From Janthinobacterium sp. 1_2014MBL_MicDiv (lineage in GTDB: Bacteria > Pseudomonadota > Gammaproteobacteria > Burkholderiales > Burkholderiaceae_D): a DNA stretch of 64,000 bases. Position numbers and translations under genes: made by a program. The stretch is from the NCBI RefSeq assembly GCF_001865675.1, contig NZ_CP011319.1:4836001-4900000 (forward strand). Direction: 5' to 3'. The notes under the pieces are model-generated. The model had not been told where the DNA came from, searched no databases, and was given only the letters and a program-made list of their open reading frames with translations. Shown here in pieces: positions 53,307 through 62,064 of this stretch; position 1 is the stretch's first letter; every line of letters starts with the position of its first letter.

Positions 53307-54609
53307 GGTGCCCTCCTGTTCCGCCATCCCGGCTGAATTCACCGCTGACCAGCGTTAGCCTGGGTGTCAGCGGCGGCGCTCCCTTGCCGCTGACGGCATC
53401 GATGTAGTCGGCCCAATCCTGCATCATCCGGCGCCGTTCCGCCAGGAACTGCGCCCGGTCATAGGCACTGGCCACCTTGTCCTTCGGCGCATGTGCCAGC
53501 TGCCGGTCCACGACTTCATGCCGGTAGCCAAGGCGCTCCTTGATGGTGCTCATGGCCAGCGCCCGGAAGCCATGGCCGGTCATCTTGCCCTTGTATCCCA
53601 TGCGTCCAAGCGCCACCAGTATCGTGTTATTGCTGATCGGCTTTTCGTGGTCGCGCTGATTCGGGAACAGGTACTTGCTGCGGCCCGTGATCGCGTGCAG
53701 TTCGCGCAGCAGCTCCAGCGCCTGGCGCGACAGGCATACGTGATGGTTGGTCATATCCGGATTGACGGTCAGCTTGCCGCGCTTCATGCGTTGCCATGGA
53801 ATGACCCACTCGCCGCGCTCCATGTCAATTTCACTCCAGGGCGTCTCGATCAACTCGCTGGTGCGCACAAAGCACAGCAGCATCAGCCGCAGCGCAATGC
53901 GCGTCGGCGCGAACATGCGTGCTTCGTTGCGGTCCAGAATAGCCAGGAACTGCGGTAGTTCGTCGGCGTTGATGGCGGCGAAGTGTCCGGCGCGGACGGT
54001 CTTCAACACATCCTTCATATCGGTGACCAGATTGCGCTCTGTGAATCCGCATTGAATCGCGTAGCTGAAAATTGACGCACATACCGCTCTCAGGCGATGA
54101 GCGACTTCGCTTGCGCCACGCTCCTCGATCTTGCGCAGCGCGGCAATCAGATCGCGGTGCTTTATCTCATCGATCGGCATGCGACCGATGGCTGGAAAGA
54201 TGTCTGCTTGCAGGCGCTGGATGGTGTTCTTGGCGGTGCGTTCGCTCCACGTCGGCACTTTGTTGCCATGCCACTCGCGTGCGATTTTTTCGAAGGTGTT
54301 GGACGCCTTATCCTTTGCCAGGCGTTTGGCATCGTCACGATGCTTGGCGGGGTCGATTCCTTGCAGCAGCAGGCGGCGTGTCGCCAGACGCTTTTCACGT
54401 GCATCCTGCAAGGTAATTTCCGGATAAGGGCCGAACGTCAGCGTATTCTCTTTGCCGTTGGCCTGCCGGAACTTGAAACGCCAGATGCGGGAACCGGTTG
54501 GCGCGACGACGAGGTACATGCCGTCACCATCGAACATTTTGTACGGCCGCTCGCGTGGCTTGGCGTTGCGGATGAGTAAATCTGTCAACGGAGCAATGAT
54601 CTTTGGCAT
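53299..54609 (-). CDS. Tyrosine integrase with DUF4102 N-terminus (P4-type)
   Basis: A 436-aa site-specific recombinase. The N-terminal DUF4102 arm-binding domain reads LTDLLIRNAKPRERPYKMFD and GMYLVV. The catalytic domain has R in CFVRTSELIE, HGFRAL (HxxR), H in QLAHAPKDKV and Y in SAYDRAQF. AGGAGG precedes the ATG at 54609. P4-type integrases insert islands into tRNA genes, and a tRNA-Ser 3' fragment lies 230 bp upstream at 54841, the expected att position. It is the best candidate for mobilising the 41.1-54.9 kb island. Confidence 0.93.
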   Translation of the reverse strand: MPKIIAPLTDLLIRNAKPRERPYKMFDGDGMYLVVAPTGSRIWRFKFRQANGKENTLTFGPYPEITLQDAREKRLATRRLLLQGIDPAKHRDDAKRLAKDKASNTFEKIAREWHGNKVPTWSERTAKNTIQRLQADIFPAIGRMPIDEIKHRDLIAALRKIEERGASEVAHRLRAVCASIFSYAIQCGFTERNLVTDMKDVLKTVRAGHFAAINADELPQFLAILDRNEARMFAPTRIALRLMLLCFVRTSELIETPWSEIDMERGEWVIPWQRMKRGKLTVNPDMTNHHVCLSRQALELLRELHAITGRSKYLFPNQRDHEKPISNNTILVALGRMGYKGKMTGHGFRALAMSTIKERLGYRHEVVDRQLAHAPKDKVASAYDRAQFLAERRRMMQDWADYIDAVSGKGAPPLTPRLTLVSGEFSRDGGTGGHHV

Positions 54610-54760
54610 GGCAAACCTCCTGCGCGGCATGCTGTAAAGATCAATATAGTCGTTTTTTTGAATTTTTGGGGCAAGCGGCAATGGCTGAGTACGAGAAGCC
54701 CCCAAACTTGCGCCTACTTGAGGTTGATGTCCTGGGACGTTGTGCAACGTCCAGAAACGA

Positions 54761-54796
54761 AAAAACCGCTTAGAATCAAGGCTCTAAGCGGTTTTT
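54761..54796. terminator. Bidirectional rho-independent terminator
   Basis: A 10-bp core stem ACCGCTTAGA / TCTAAGCGGT with an 8-nt loop, extended by A and T runs on both sides. It lies between the integrase gene and the tRNA-Ser fragment. Confidence 0.8.
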
Positions 54797-54840
54797 GAGG
54801 GACTTCCTGAGACGTCCTGATCTTACTTAATTACTATCCG

Positions 54841-54872
54841 TGGCGGAGAGAGGGGGATTCGAACCCCCGATA
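54841..54872 (-). other. Attachment site: 3' end of a tRNA-Ser gene
   Basis: On the minus strand this reads TATCGGGGGTTCGAATCCCC then CCTCTCTCCGCCA: end of the variable arm, T-arm, acceptor strand and encoded CCA of a serine tRNA. The 5' part of the tRNA is absent on the adjoining higher-coordinate side, so this is a fragment left by integration. The 13-nt GAGAGGGGGATTC inside it recurs at 41086-41098. Confidence 0.75.
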
Positions 54873-55049
54873 GGCTATGAACCTAACATGTTACGTACGG
54901 GAAATTTCTTTAAAATCATCAGCTTATAACACGTCTGATGTACTATACGGATCAAGGTTTGTTCGTCTTAACATCTTGATTTATATAGGTTGAAAACCGC
55001 TCAATAGTACACATACTGCGCTATAAAACTTCGATAGAGGACTTACGCG
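54873..55049. other. AT-rich junction between att fragment and prophage
   Basis: No gene is seen. The sequence is clearly AT-richer than the phage late genes and probably carries the promoter of the small membrane protein at 55050. Confidence 0.35.
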
Positions 55050-55271
55050 ATGCCTGCCAAAAGCAAGATTATTATGGGTATCATTTTTCGCATAATTGCA
55101 CTTATTGCAAGTACATGGTTTCTTATAGTCGCCATTAAGACAGGCGCAAAGCTCCCCGGGCCATCTTGGATCATGATCACTACTTTGGTGTTGGGATACT
55201 TGACATTTTTTGCTTATTTAATAACATGCTACCTAGAATATGTATTGGACAGACGCAAGAGAACCACCTGA
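55050..55271 (+). CDS. Small membrane protein
   Basis: A 73-aa protein with two hydrophobic segments (IIMGIIFRIIALIASTWFLI and WIMITTLVLGYLTFFAYLIT) and a basic tail (LDRRKRTT). It lies at the edge of the prophage, where superinfection-exclusion or other accessory genes are often found. I do not recognise a family. The start has only a partial ribosome binding site (GAGGAC). Confidence 0.45.
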   Translation: MPAKSKIIMGIIFRIIALIASTWFLIVAIKTGAKLPGPSWIMITTLVLGYLTFFAYLITCYLEYVLDRRKRTT

Positions 55272-55280
55272 GAACGGTAG

Positions 55281-55724
55281 CTATGTTGTTAATTTTTCAC
55301 TTGCCACTAGAACATTCACGTGGGCAACGAAAATTCTCCGGCAAAGATCCACTGCCTTGGCGCTAATACTGGACACGTCCAATGCTGAAACACCTGGGAC
55401 TTTGCCACAATCAATCCACAGTTCCCCCTCATAAGGCTTCGTGTAGCGATTTATGTATGCCTCAATTTCACCCAAATCGGCGTACTGATTAGCTTCGGCA
55501 AAAGCCAAAGCTTCAGTGAAATTTATCAAGTTCCAACCTTGCGGCTCGCTAAATTCCGCTACACGTACGGCCAATGGATCTTTGATCGAGAGGTGCGGCG
55601 CGTTATCAAGGATAATCTTTCGTATCCACGCAGAAGATTTTAGTCCAGCAACTTGGGCCGCAGCATCGATGCGTCTAGTTTCAGCGGCGTTAAAGCGCAA
55701 TGTTGGTTTGTATTCATTTTGCAT
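55281..55724 (-). CDS. Hypothetical protein with ribbon-helix-helix-like N-terminus
   Basis: A 147-aa protein. AAGGGA precedes the ATG at 55724. Residues 8-40 (TLRFNAAETRRIDAAAQVAG then SSAWIRKIILD) resemble a ribbon-helix-helix DNA-binding fold; the remaining part is unassigned. It may be a repressor or accessory regulator at the left end of the prophage. Composition is AT-richer than the late genes. Confidence 0.55.
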   Translation of the reverse strand: MQNEYKPTLRFNAAETRRIDAAAQVAGLKSSAWIRKIILDNAPHLSIKDPLAVRVAEFSEPQGWNLINFTEALAFAEANQYADLGEIEAYINRYTKPYEGELWIDCGKVPGVSALDVSSISAKAVDLCRRIFVAHVNVLVASEKLTT

Positions 55725-56166
55725 AATTTTCCCTTTAGAAAGTGATAAAGGTATATTGCCGGCATTTGCCGGCATTTGCAAGCCTTACTTTTGTATTGTT
55801 GCAATGTTGTACCTTGGCAATGCCAATAACCGCAATATGTTATACAAAACCACTCGCACGAAAAACCGCTCAAAGTGCGTCAAAATGCGTCAAATCGCAC
55901 ACCCCCTCTTCGCCCCGCGGCGCCAGTCCACATGCGCCTTCGGCCTTGGCGCAAATTTGAGTCAAAAGACCCCTATATAGCGGGCAGGTGTGGAGGGGGG
56001 ACAACTGCGCGCGCCGGGCCGAAATGGGGCTTTTCTTGCTTCCTTGGCAATATCAATCGTCGGGACGTGAAAAAGCCGCCTCGTGGGCGGCCTGTGCGGT
56101 GGCTGGGGCGCTCTGACGCGGCGGAACTGTCGCGGCCCCGCCCTGTTGGCTATCGCGGCGTGGCGC
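55725..56166. other. Prophage left-end non-coding region, cos candidate
   Basis: 442 bp between the RHH-like gene and the small zinc-finger gene next to the portal. In P2-like phages the cohesive-end site lies beside the Q (portal) gene, and the GC-rich stretch around 55890-56030 is in the right place. The cut site itself cannot be identified. A terminator (56070-56091) closes the Q operon. Short tandem copies of TTGCCGGCAT lie near 55757-55780. Confidence 0.35.
56070..56091 (-). terminator. Terminator of the leftward portal/terminase operon
   Basis: On the minus strand, stem GCCGCC / GGCGGC with a 5-nt loop followed by five U residues, 76 bp after the zinc-finger gene stop. Confidence 0.75.
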
Positions 56167-56382
56167 TCATCCTGTGCGGCCGGCGCGCGCCTTGGCCGCT
56201 TGCTCCTTCTCGTAATCGTCGCGGCAGTCCACGTTGCAGAACAGCAGCGCGGGCGCCAGCGCCTCGTCGCAGTAGTGGCAGCAGCCGTGCGCCACCAGGG
56301 CGGGCCGCCTGCGCACGGCGGCCAGGCCGCGCGCCACCTCGGCAAAGATGATCTTGTCCGTGTTGTCGACGTGGTCGCTCAT
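56167..56382 (-). CDS. Small zinc-finger phage protein
   Basis: A 71-aa protein with a four-cysteine zinc site, C35-x2-C38 and C49-x3-C53 (CHYCDEALAPALLFCNVDC), resembling DksA/TraR or Ogr-like small zinc proteins. Its ATG overlaps the portal stop by 4 bp, so it is part of the leftward Q-P operon. It may be a transcription factor; it lacks the length of a typical Ogr activator, so the role stays open. Confidence 0.65.
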   Translation of the reverse strand: MSDHVDNTDKIIFAEVARGLAAVRRRPALVAHGCCHYCDEALAPALLFCNVDCRDDYEKEQAAKARAGRTG

Positions 56383-57443
56383 GCCGCGCCCTCCCCGCCT
56401 GTGGCCAGGTCATACGGGGCGAACTTCACCACCTCCACGCCGGCCCATTCGTTGATCGCTTCGAACTGCGCCTGCAGGGGCACCAGCTCGTTGCGCGCGA
56501 AGACGCGCGCGGCAGGTTCCACGGCGCCGAAGCCGCCGGCGTTGTTGGGCAGGATGCCCATGAGCTGCGGCGGCACGCGGTGTGCGGCCAGCTGGTCGTC
56601 GCGCGTCACGCTCTTGATGTTGAAAAACTCGTCCTTGGCGGCCACGTCCGACACGGGCAGAATCTGGATGCCATCCTTCTTGCCGTTCGGCGCGTACATG
56701 AACAGGTTGCGGAAATTGCCCGGCCCCTTGCTGTCGCGCATGGCCTGGCGCAGGTTGTCCACGTCTTGCGTGTTGGCGGCCGCGTCCGTCATGTAGAACA
56801 CGAAACCGGCGTGCGAGCCGTTCTTGTAATATTTGCGGCGGAACAGGGTGGCCGCCTCGTTGAGCCAGGCCGATTGCAGCGCACTCAGGTACTGCGGCAC
56901 GCCATACAGCTCCTGATTCACGTCCGGTTCCATCAAATGGAACACGCGGCCCGTTTCGAACTGGTGCGCCGTGCCGTGATTGGTCACGAAAAAATACGTG
57001 TCCCAGTCGATGCCGCGCCGCATGTACTTGGCCAGCGCGTGCGCGAACGTCAGCGGGCGCCCGCTGCGGCTGGGCCGGTCTTCCAAATAGCAGTTGCCAA
57101 ACGTCAGAAAGTCGAGCGCTAGGCGTTTAAAGGCGTCGCGCGACAGGTATTTGCTGGGCATCAGCGTGGACGCCAGCACGTTGGCCTTGAAGTGGATCGC
57201 GCTGGAGTGATGCACGCCGGCATTGAAGGACTTGGCCAGGCCGGCCAGGTTGATGGGCGGCTCATACCATTCGCCGTTCTTCCAGCATTCGAAGCAGTCG
57301 AGAATGTCGCCGTGCTCGAGCACGGGCGTGGGGTCGCCGAAGGAAAACGCCTGGATGCCGGCGGCGGCCGGCGCCGGGGCTGTGGCCGTGTCTGCGCCAG
57401 GTGCGGAGCGCGCGCGGGCGCGCTGATGTCGTGCTTTGCTCAA
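56379..57443 (-). CDS. Phage portal protein (P2 gpQ-like)
   Basis: A 354-aa portal subunit that forms the dodecameric DNA entry ring of the head. Characteristic stretches are SFGDPTPVLEHGDILDCFEC, then FNAGVHHSSAIHFKANVLAS, GNCYLEDRPSRSGRPL and QLMGILPNNAGGFGAVEPAA. The start is TTG at 57443: it overlaps the terminase stop (TTGA) and is preceded by GGAG eight bases upstream; no ATG in this frame fits. Order (portal after terminase on the same strand) is as in P2. Confidence 0.92.
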   Translation of the reverse strand: MSKARHQRARARSAPGADTATAPAPAAAGIQAFSFGDPTPVLEHGDILDCFECWKNGEWYEPPINLAGLAKSFNAGVHHSSAIHFKANVLASTLMPSKYLSRDAFKRLALDFLTFGNCYLEDRPSRSGRPLTFAHALAKYMRRGIDWDTYFFVTNHGTAHQFETGRVFHLMEPDVNQELYGVPQYLSALQSAWLNEAATLFRRKYYKNGSHAGFVFYMTDAAANTQDVDNLRQAMRDSKGPGNFRNLFMYAPNGKKDGIQILPVSDVAAKDEFFNIKSVTRDDQLAAHRVPPQLMGILPNNAGGFGAVEPAARVFARNELVPLQAQFEAINEWAGVEVVKFAPYDLATGGEGAA

Positions 57444-59251
57444 GAATAAATCTCCATGAAAGATTGGTTGTTGTCGGTACTGCCTTCGAAGGGTTCGTGG
57501 TCGAGCGCGTGCATGCAGGCCCACGCCAGGTCGGCGTGGCCTGTCTCGTCGCTGCGCCCGGCCACATAGGTGACGTGCCGCCCGCTGGGCGTGAGGGTCT
57601 TGCGGATCGCCATGAACGATTGCGCGATGTCGATCCAGCCGGCGTCAAACTCCAGCCGGCCCTTGCTGATGATGTTTTTGGCTTTCAGCACCATGCGGGT
57701 TTTGACTTCGGGCGAGTAGTTCAGCGGCGTGACGGCCGGGAAGAAGCCGCGCACGATGGGCAGCACGCCGATGCCCATGCCGGTCGTGTCGATGCCGATG
57801 TATTCGACGTTGTAGCGCTGGGTCATCTGGCGGATGGCTTCAGCGTGGTCCTCAAAGCTCTGCCCGCGCCACTGGTGGCGTTCGAGCACGCGGAACTTGC
57901 CGCCGGCCGTCATGGGCGGCGCCAGCACCACGCAGCCGGCGCTGTCGCCGTTCAAGGCCGGGTCGTAGCCGATCCACACGGCGCGGTTGCCGAAGGGGCG
58001 CAGGCCCAGCAGCGGTTTGTAGTCGTCCCACTCCACCCAGGAATCGACCATGCAGCGCTGCAGCTCGTTTAAGGGGAAAACGCTGTCCGAATCGTCAATG
58101 AAATTGCACATCAACAGGTTTTCGAACTGGTCCGGGCTGTATTCGAAGTTGCGCAGCTCGTCAATGTCGAACAGGTTGCAGCCGCCGCGCTCGGCGTCCA
58201 GGATGGTGACGATCTGGCGCCAGATTTTGTCCTCGCCCGTGTAGCCGGACGCCAGACGCTGGTGGCTCACGTCGATGTTGAATTGCTCGGCCTTGGCGCG
58301 GCGCTTGTTGAACAGCTCGCCCGTCCAGAACGGATAGGCCTGGTGCGTGGTCGAGGATGGCGTTGAAAAATAGGTCTTGCGCCATTTCTTGTGGATGGCC
58401 ATGCCCGAGGCCACCTTGTTCAACTCCTGGAAATTCTGCGTCCAGAAAAATTCGTCAAAATAAAAATTGCCGTGATAGCCCTGCGCCGTGCGCGCGTTCG
58501 TACCCAGGAAATACAGGTGCGCGCCGTTCGGCAGCACAATGGGATCTCCCGTCAGGTCGATGCCGGCCGCCTCGCGCGCGAATTGCACGATGTATTGCTT
58601 GAAGACGTGCGCCTGGCTTTTTGAAGCGGACAGGAAGATTTGATTGCGGCCCGTGGCCATGGCGTCGGCCAGCGCTTCGCGCGCGAAGTACCAGGTGGCG
58701 CCAATCTGGCGGCTCTTGAGGATGGCGCGCGTGCGCTGGTCGCCATTGCGATACCAGACCTTTTGATAGTCGAAGAGCGAGTCCTGGAAGGCGTCAAGCA
58801 GCTGAATGCGCTGCTCGTCGCTGAAGTCGTTGCGCGTCGGCTTCTTCTTCGGGCCGGCATTGCGGTTCGCCAGCTTGGGGTTGAGATCGACCTCGTTGCC
58901 GCCCGGCTGCTCGTAGCGGCGCACGCGCGCCATCTGCACGATGGTGCGGGCCAGCAAGTCGATTTCCTTGTAGTCGCTACCGCTCTTGACCTCTTTTTCG
59001 ATCAGTTTCACCAGGCGCAACTCGGCCGACGCTTCCACGTGCTCGATGGCCTGCGCCTTGTCCCATTCGTCGCGCGCCTTCCAGCTATTGATCGTGCTGC
59101 GCTTGAGTCCCAGGTGGCGGGCGATGGACGAAATGCGCCAGCCCTTCCAGTACAGGACGCGCGCGGCACGGCGCGGCTCGGATTCGGGCACGGCCAGTTC
59201 GGCGATTTTTTCGTCCGCCGTTTGTTCGCTTGTTTTCTCGATTGTCAGCAT
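57440..59251 (-). CDS. Phage terminase large (ATPase) subunit (P2 gpP-like)
   Basis: A 603-aa DNA-packaging motor. An N-terminal helix-turn-helix (WRISSIARHLGLKRSTINSW, residues 38-57) precedes the ATPase with Walker A-like KSRQIGATWYF (179-189) and Walker B-like FYFDEFFWTQNF. The C-terminal part carries a nuclease-like region with IGYDPALNGDSAGC and GIDTTGMGIGV. The ATG at 59251 was chosen over an upstream extension; the ribosome binding site is weak. It is divergent from the scaffold gene across a palindrome at 59300-59314. Confidence 0.92.
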   Translation of the reverse strand: MLTIEKTSEQTADEKIAELAVPESEPRRAARVLYWKGWRISSIARHLGLKRSTINSWKARDEWDKAQAIEHVEASAELRLVKLIEKEVKSGSDYKEIDLLARTIVQMARVRRYEQPGGNEVDLNPKLANRNAGPKKKPTRNDFSDEQRIQLLDAFQDSLFDYQKVWYRNGDQRTRAILKSRQIGATWYFAREALADAMATGRNQIFLSASKSQAHVFKQYIVQFAREAAGIDLTGDPIVLPNGAHLYFLGTNARTAQGYHGNFYFDEFFWTQNFQELNKVASGMAIHKKWRKTYFSTPSSTTHQAYPFWTGELFNKRRAKAEQFNIDVSHQRLASGYTGEDKIWRQIVTILDAERGGCNLFDIDELRNFEYSPDQFENLLMCNFIDDSDSVFPLNELQRCMVDSWVEWDDYKPLLGLRPFGNRAVWIGYDPALNGDSAGCVVLAPPMTAGGKFRVLERHQWRGQSFEDHAEAIRQMTQRYNVEYIGIDTTGMGIGVLPIVRGFFPAVTPLNYSPEVKTRMVLKAKNIISKGRLEFDAGWIDIAQSFMAIRKTLTPSGRHVTYVAGRSDETGHADLAWACMHALDHEPFEGSTDNNQSFMEIYS

Positions 59252-59299
59252 GCCGCCAGCGTAGGCCGCGCGCGCGCGGAACGGGGAAAGGCAAAAGTC

Positions 59300-59314
59300 G
59301 CTATGGGCCATAGC
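59300..59314. promoter_or_regulatory. Candidate late-gene activator site
   Basis: Perfect palindrome GCTATGG-G-CCATAGC in the spacer between the two divergent late operons, where P2-like phages carry Ogr-dependent promoters. Binding by an Ogr-like activator is inferred from place and symmetry only. Confidence 0.4.
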
Positions 59315-59387
59315 AACCCGCCCCGCATTGAATCGCCGGGCCAAGACGTTGACCATGGCGTTATCCGATCAACCGAGACACGCCACC

Positions 59388-60176
59388 ATGCCTAAATCCC
59401 AATTCTTCCGCGTCGCCACCGAAGGCGCCACCACGGACGGCCGCAACATCGACCGCGCCACCATCGAGCAGCTCGCCGCCAGCTACAACCCGAAAACCTA
59501 TGGCGCGCGCATCTGGCTGGAGCATATTCGCGGCATCCTGCCCGACAGCCAATTCAAGGCCTACGGCGACGTGATCGCGGTGAAAGCCGAGGAAGTGGAA
59601 ACGGACAGCGGCAAGCGCCTGGCCCTGTTCGCGCAGATTGAACCCACGCCGGAACTGGTCGCCATCAACAAGGCGAAACAGAAGCTGTACACCAGCCTGG
59701 AAATTCAGCCTGACTTTGCCGATACGGGCATGCCCTACTTGGTCGGCCTGGGTGTCACCGACAGCCCCGCCAGCCTGGGCACCGATGCACTGAAATTCTC
59801 GGCGAACCGCAAGCAGCGAAGCACCAACCTGTTTAGCGCTGGCGTCGAGGTCGAACTGGTCTTCGATGAGCCACAAGGCATCAAGCTGGCCGATGCCGTC
59901 AAAAACCTGCTGTCGCGTTTTTCCACCAAGACCAGCGGCGACGCGGCCCAATTCGCCGACATCAGCGAAGCCGTGGAAACCCTGGCCGGCCACGTCGTCA
60001 CGGCGAATGACAACTACGCCAGCGCCCTGGCGCGCCTGGACAAAGCGGAAACGGCCTTGACGGCCACGCAGGCCGACCTGGACGCCTTCAAGGCGCAGAT
60101 GGACGCGGCGCCCGGCAACGCGCCGCGCCGCCCGCCGGCCACCGGCAACGACGGCGCCGTGCAGACCGAGTTTTAA
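59388..60176 (+). CDS. Capsid scaffolding/protease protein (P2 gpO-like)
   Basis: A 262-aa protein of the GPO family that scaffolds and matures the capsid. The start MPKSQFFRVATEGATTDGRN at 59388 fits relatives; the frame opens 20 codons earlier without reason. Blocks RIWLEHIRGILPDSQFKAYG and LGVTDSPASLGTDAL belong to the protease part, and the C-terminal helical end (ARLDKAETALTATQADLDAF) to the scaffold part. It heads the rightward late operon. Confidence 0.9.
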   Translation: MPKSQFFRVATEGATTDGRNIDRATIEQLAASYNPKTYGARIWLEHIRGILPDSQFKAYGDVIAVKAEEVETDSGKRLALFAQIEPTPELVAINKAKQKLYTSLEIQPDFADTGMPYLVGLGVTDSPASLGTDALKFSANRKQRSTNLFSAGVEVELVFDEPQGIKLADAVKNLLSRFSTKTSGDAAQFADISEAVETLAGHVVTANDNYASALARLDKAETALTATQADLDAFKAQMDAAPGNAPRRPPATGNDGAVQTEF

Positions 60177-60224
60177 GCGCCCACGCCCTCACCCTAAATT
60201 CATCCAACAACGGAGCACTGATTT

Positions 60225-61241
60225 ATGAAAAAGCACACCCGCCAGGTCTACAGCCAGTACGAAACCCGCCTGGGCCAGTTGAACGACACGGACAGCGTGG
60301 CCAAGACCTTCAGCGTGGCGCCCAGCGTGCAGCAGAAGCTGGAAACGAAAATGCAGGAATCGAGCGAGTTCCTCTCAAAAATCAACATCATGGGCGTGGC
60401 CGAACAGGAAGGCGAAAAGCTGGGCCTGGGCGTCTCGGGCCCGATTGCCGGCCGCACCAACACCAAGGACAAGGAACGCGAGACGCGCGACCTGTCCACC
60501 CTGGACAGCACCAAATACCGCTGCGAGCAAACCAACTTCGACACGCACCTGACGTATGCCAAGCTGGACGCCTGGGCCAAGTTCCCCGATTTTCAATCGC
60601 GCGTAGCCAATGCCATCGTGATTCGCCAGGCACTGGACCGCATCGTCATCGGTTTTAACGGCGTGAAGGTCATGGCCACCACCGACCTGGCCGCCAATCC
60701 GCTGCTGCAGGACGTCAACAAAGGCTGGCTGCAGCACTTGCGCGAACAGGCGCCCGAGCGCGTGCTGGGCCTGGTGGGCGCCGGCCTGCCGGGCAAGGTC
60801 ATCATCGGCGAGGGTGCAGATGCCGACTATGCCAACCTCGACGCGGCCGTGGTCGATGCCGTCAACCTGCTGGACCCGTGGTATCAGGAAGACACGGGCC
60901 TGGTGGCCATCGTTGGGCGCAAGCTCTTGAGCGACAAATACTTCCCGCTGGTGAACACCAAGCAGGCGCCCACGGAAACCCTGGCGGCCGACATCATCCT
61001 CAGCCAGAAACGCATCGGCGGCTTGCCGGCGGTACGCGTGCCCTACTTCCCGGACAACGCCATCCTGATTACCCGCTTCGACAATCTGTCGATCTACTTC
61101 CAGGACGGTGCGCGCCGCCGCCGCGTCGAGGATAAGCCCTCGCGCGACCGCATCGAGAACTACGAGTCGTCCAACGACGCGTATGTCATCGAAGACCTGG
61201 GCCTGGCCGCGCTGGTCGAGCACATCGAGCTGAAAGCCTAA
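60225..61241 (+). CDS. Major capsid protein (P2 gpN-like)
   Basis: A 338-aa protein that forms the head shell after N-terminal processing by the gpO protease. Family features include MKKHTRQVYSQYETRLGQLN, the FLSKINIMGVAEQEGEKLG block, DTHLTYAKLDAWAKFPDFQS and the C-terminal YVIEDLGLAALVEHIEL. Length matches the P2-like capsid (about 340-360 aa). Located 48 bp after the scaffold gene, with GGAG before the ATG. Confidence 0.95.
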   Translation: MKKHTRQVYSQYETRLGQLNDTDSVAKTFSVAPSVQQKLETKMQESSEFLSKINIMGVAEQEGEKLGLGVSGPIAGRTNTKDKERETRDLSTLDSTKYRCEQTNFDTHLTYAKLDAWAKFPDFQSRVANAIVIRQALDRIVIGFNGVKVMATTDLAANPLLQDVNKGWLQHLREQAPERVLGLVGAGLPGKVIIGEGADADYANLDAAVVDAVNLLDPWYQEDTGLVAIVGRKLLSDKYFPLVNTKQAPTETLAADIILSQKRIGGLPAVRVPYFPDNAILITRFDNLSIYFQDGARRRRVEDKPSRDRIENYESSNDAYVIEDLGLAALVEHIELKA

Positions 61242-61244
61242 GCC

Positions 61245-61961
61245 ATGGGCAACCTGTCTCCTGCCCTGCGCCACCGCGCGCGCATGCTGGCCGAGCGCAC
61301 GGCCGGCGCCGCCGAGCCGCAGGGCGTGACCACCGGCAGCGCGTATGAGCTGATGCTTTATAAATTGTCCGACGACCGCCGCCGCCTGAAATCCATTCAG
61401 TCAGTCGAGCGCAAGATCGAGGTCAAGGCCACCATGCTGGCGACCTATGCGCAATGGATCGACGGCGTGCTGGCCGGCGGCAAGGGCGCGCAAGACGATG
61501 TCGTGGCCACCATGCTCGTATGGCACATCGACACGGGAGAATATGACCGTGCCCTGGTGATTGCCGCCTACTGCATGGAACACCGCTTCACCCTGCCCGA
61601 TGGCTACAGCCGTGACATTCCGACCATGATGCTGGACGAGTTTGCCGCCGCCTACCTGCAGGGCAAGCTGGGCGATGATCCGCAGCATGCCGTGGCCGTG
61701 CTGGGCGCCGTCGAAGCCATGACGGCCGCCAGCGACGCGCCTGACCAGGCGCGCGCCAAGCTGCACAAGGCCATTGGCCTGGCCATGGTGGCCGTACTGG
61801 ACCAGCAGGACGCGACGGACATTGCCCCTGCCCTGCTGGAACAAGCTGGCGTGGCCATGGCGCAGTTGCAGCGCGCGCGCGCCTTGTCCGAATCCGTCGG
61901 CGTCAAGAAAGACATGGAACGGCTGGAGCGGCGCATCAAGCGCGCGGCTGATTCCAGCTAA
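61245..61961 (+). CDS. Terminase endonuclease (small) subunit (P2 gpM-like)
   Basis: A 238-aa protein that recognises and cuts at cos together with gpP. Family blocks: SPALRHRARMLAERTAGAAE, YELMLYKLSDDRRRLKSIQS and LATYAQWIDGVLAGGKGAQD. It starts three bases after the capsid stop and continues the rightward operon. Length agrees with P2 gpM (about 240 aa). Confidence 0.92.
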   Translation: MGNLSPALRHRARMLAERTAGAAEPQGVTTGSAYELMLYKLSDDRRRLKSIQSVERKIEVKATMLATYAQWIDGVLAGGKGAQDDVVATMLVWHIDTGEYDRALVIAAYCMEHRFTLPDGYSRDIPTMMLDEFAAAYLQGKLGDDPQHAVAVLGAVEAMTAASDAPDQARAKLHKAIGLAMVAVLDQQDATDIAPALLEQAGVAMAQLQRARALSESVGVKKDMERLERRIKRAADSS

Positions 61962-62064
61962 AGAGCAGCCCCCGGCGCACAGGCGGCACGGGGGGATTCC
62001 GGCGAATTTACCTGCCTGATGAACCCCGTCCACCGCCTCCCCTTTCACCTCCACCGCAGACACC

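Noticed and set aside
54841..54930. Intact tRNA-Ser gene
   Set aside because: Only the 3' 32-40 nt are tRNA-like; the 5' half, D-arm and anticodon arm are missing, so it is an attachment-site remnant.
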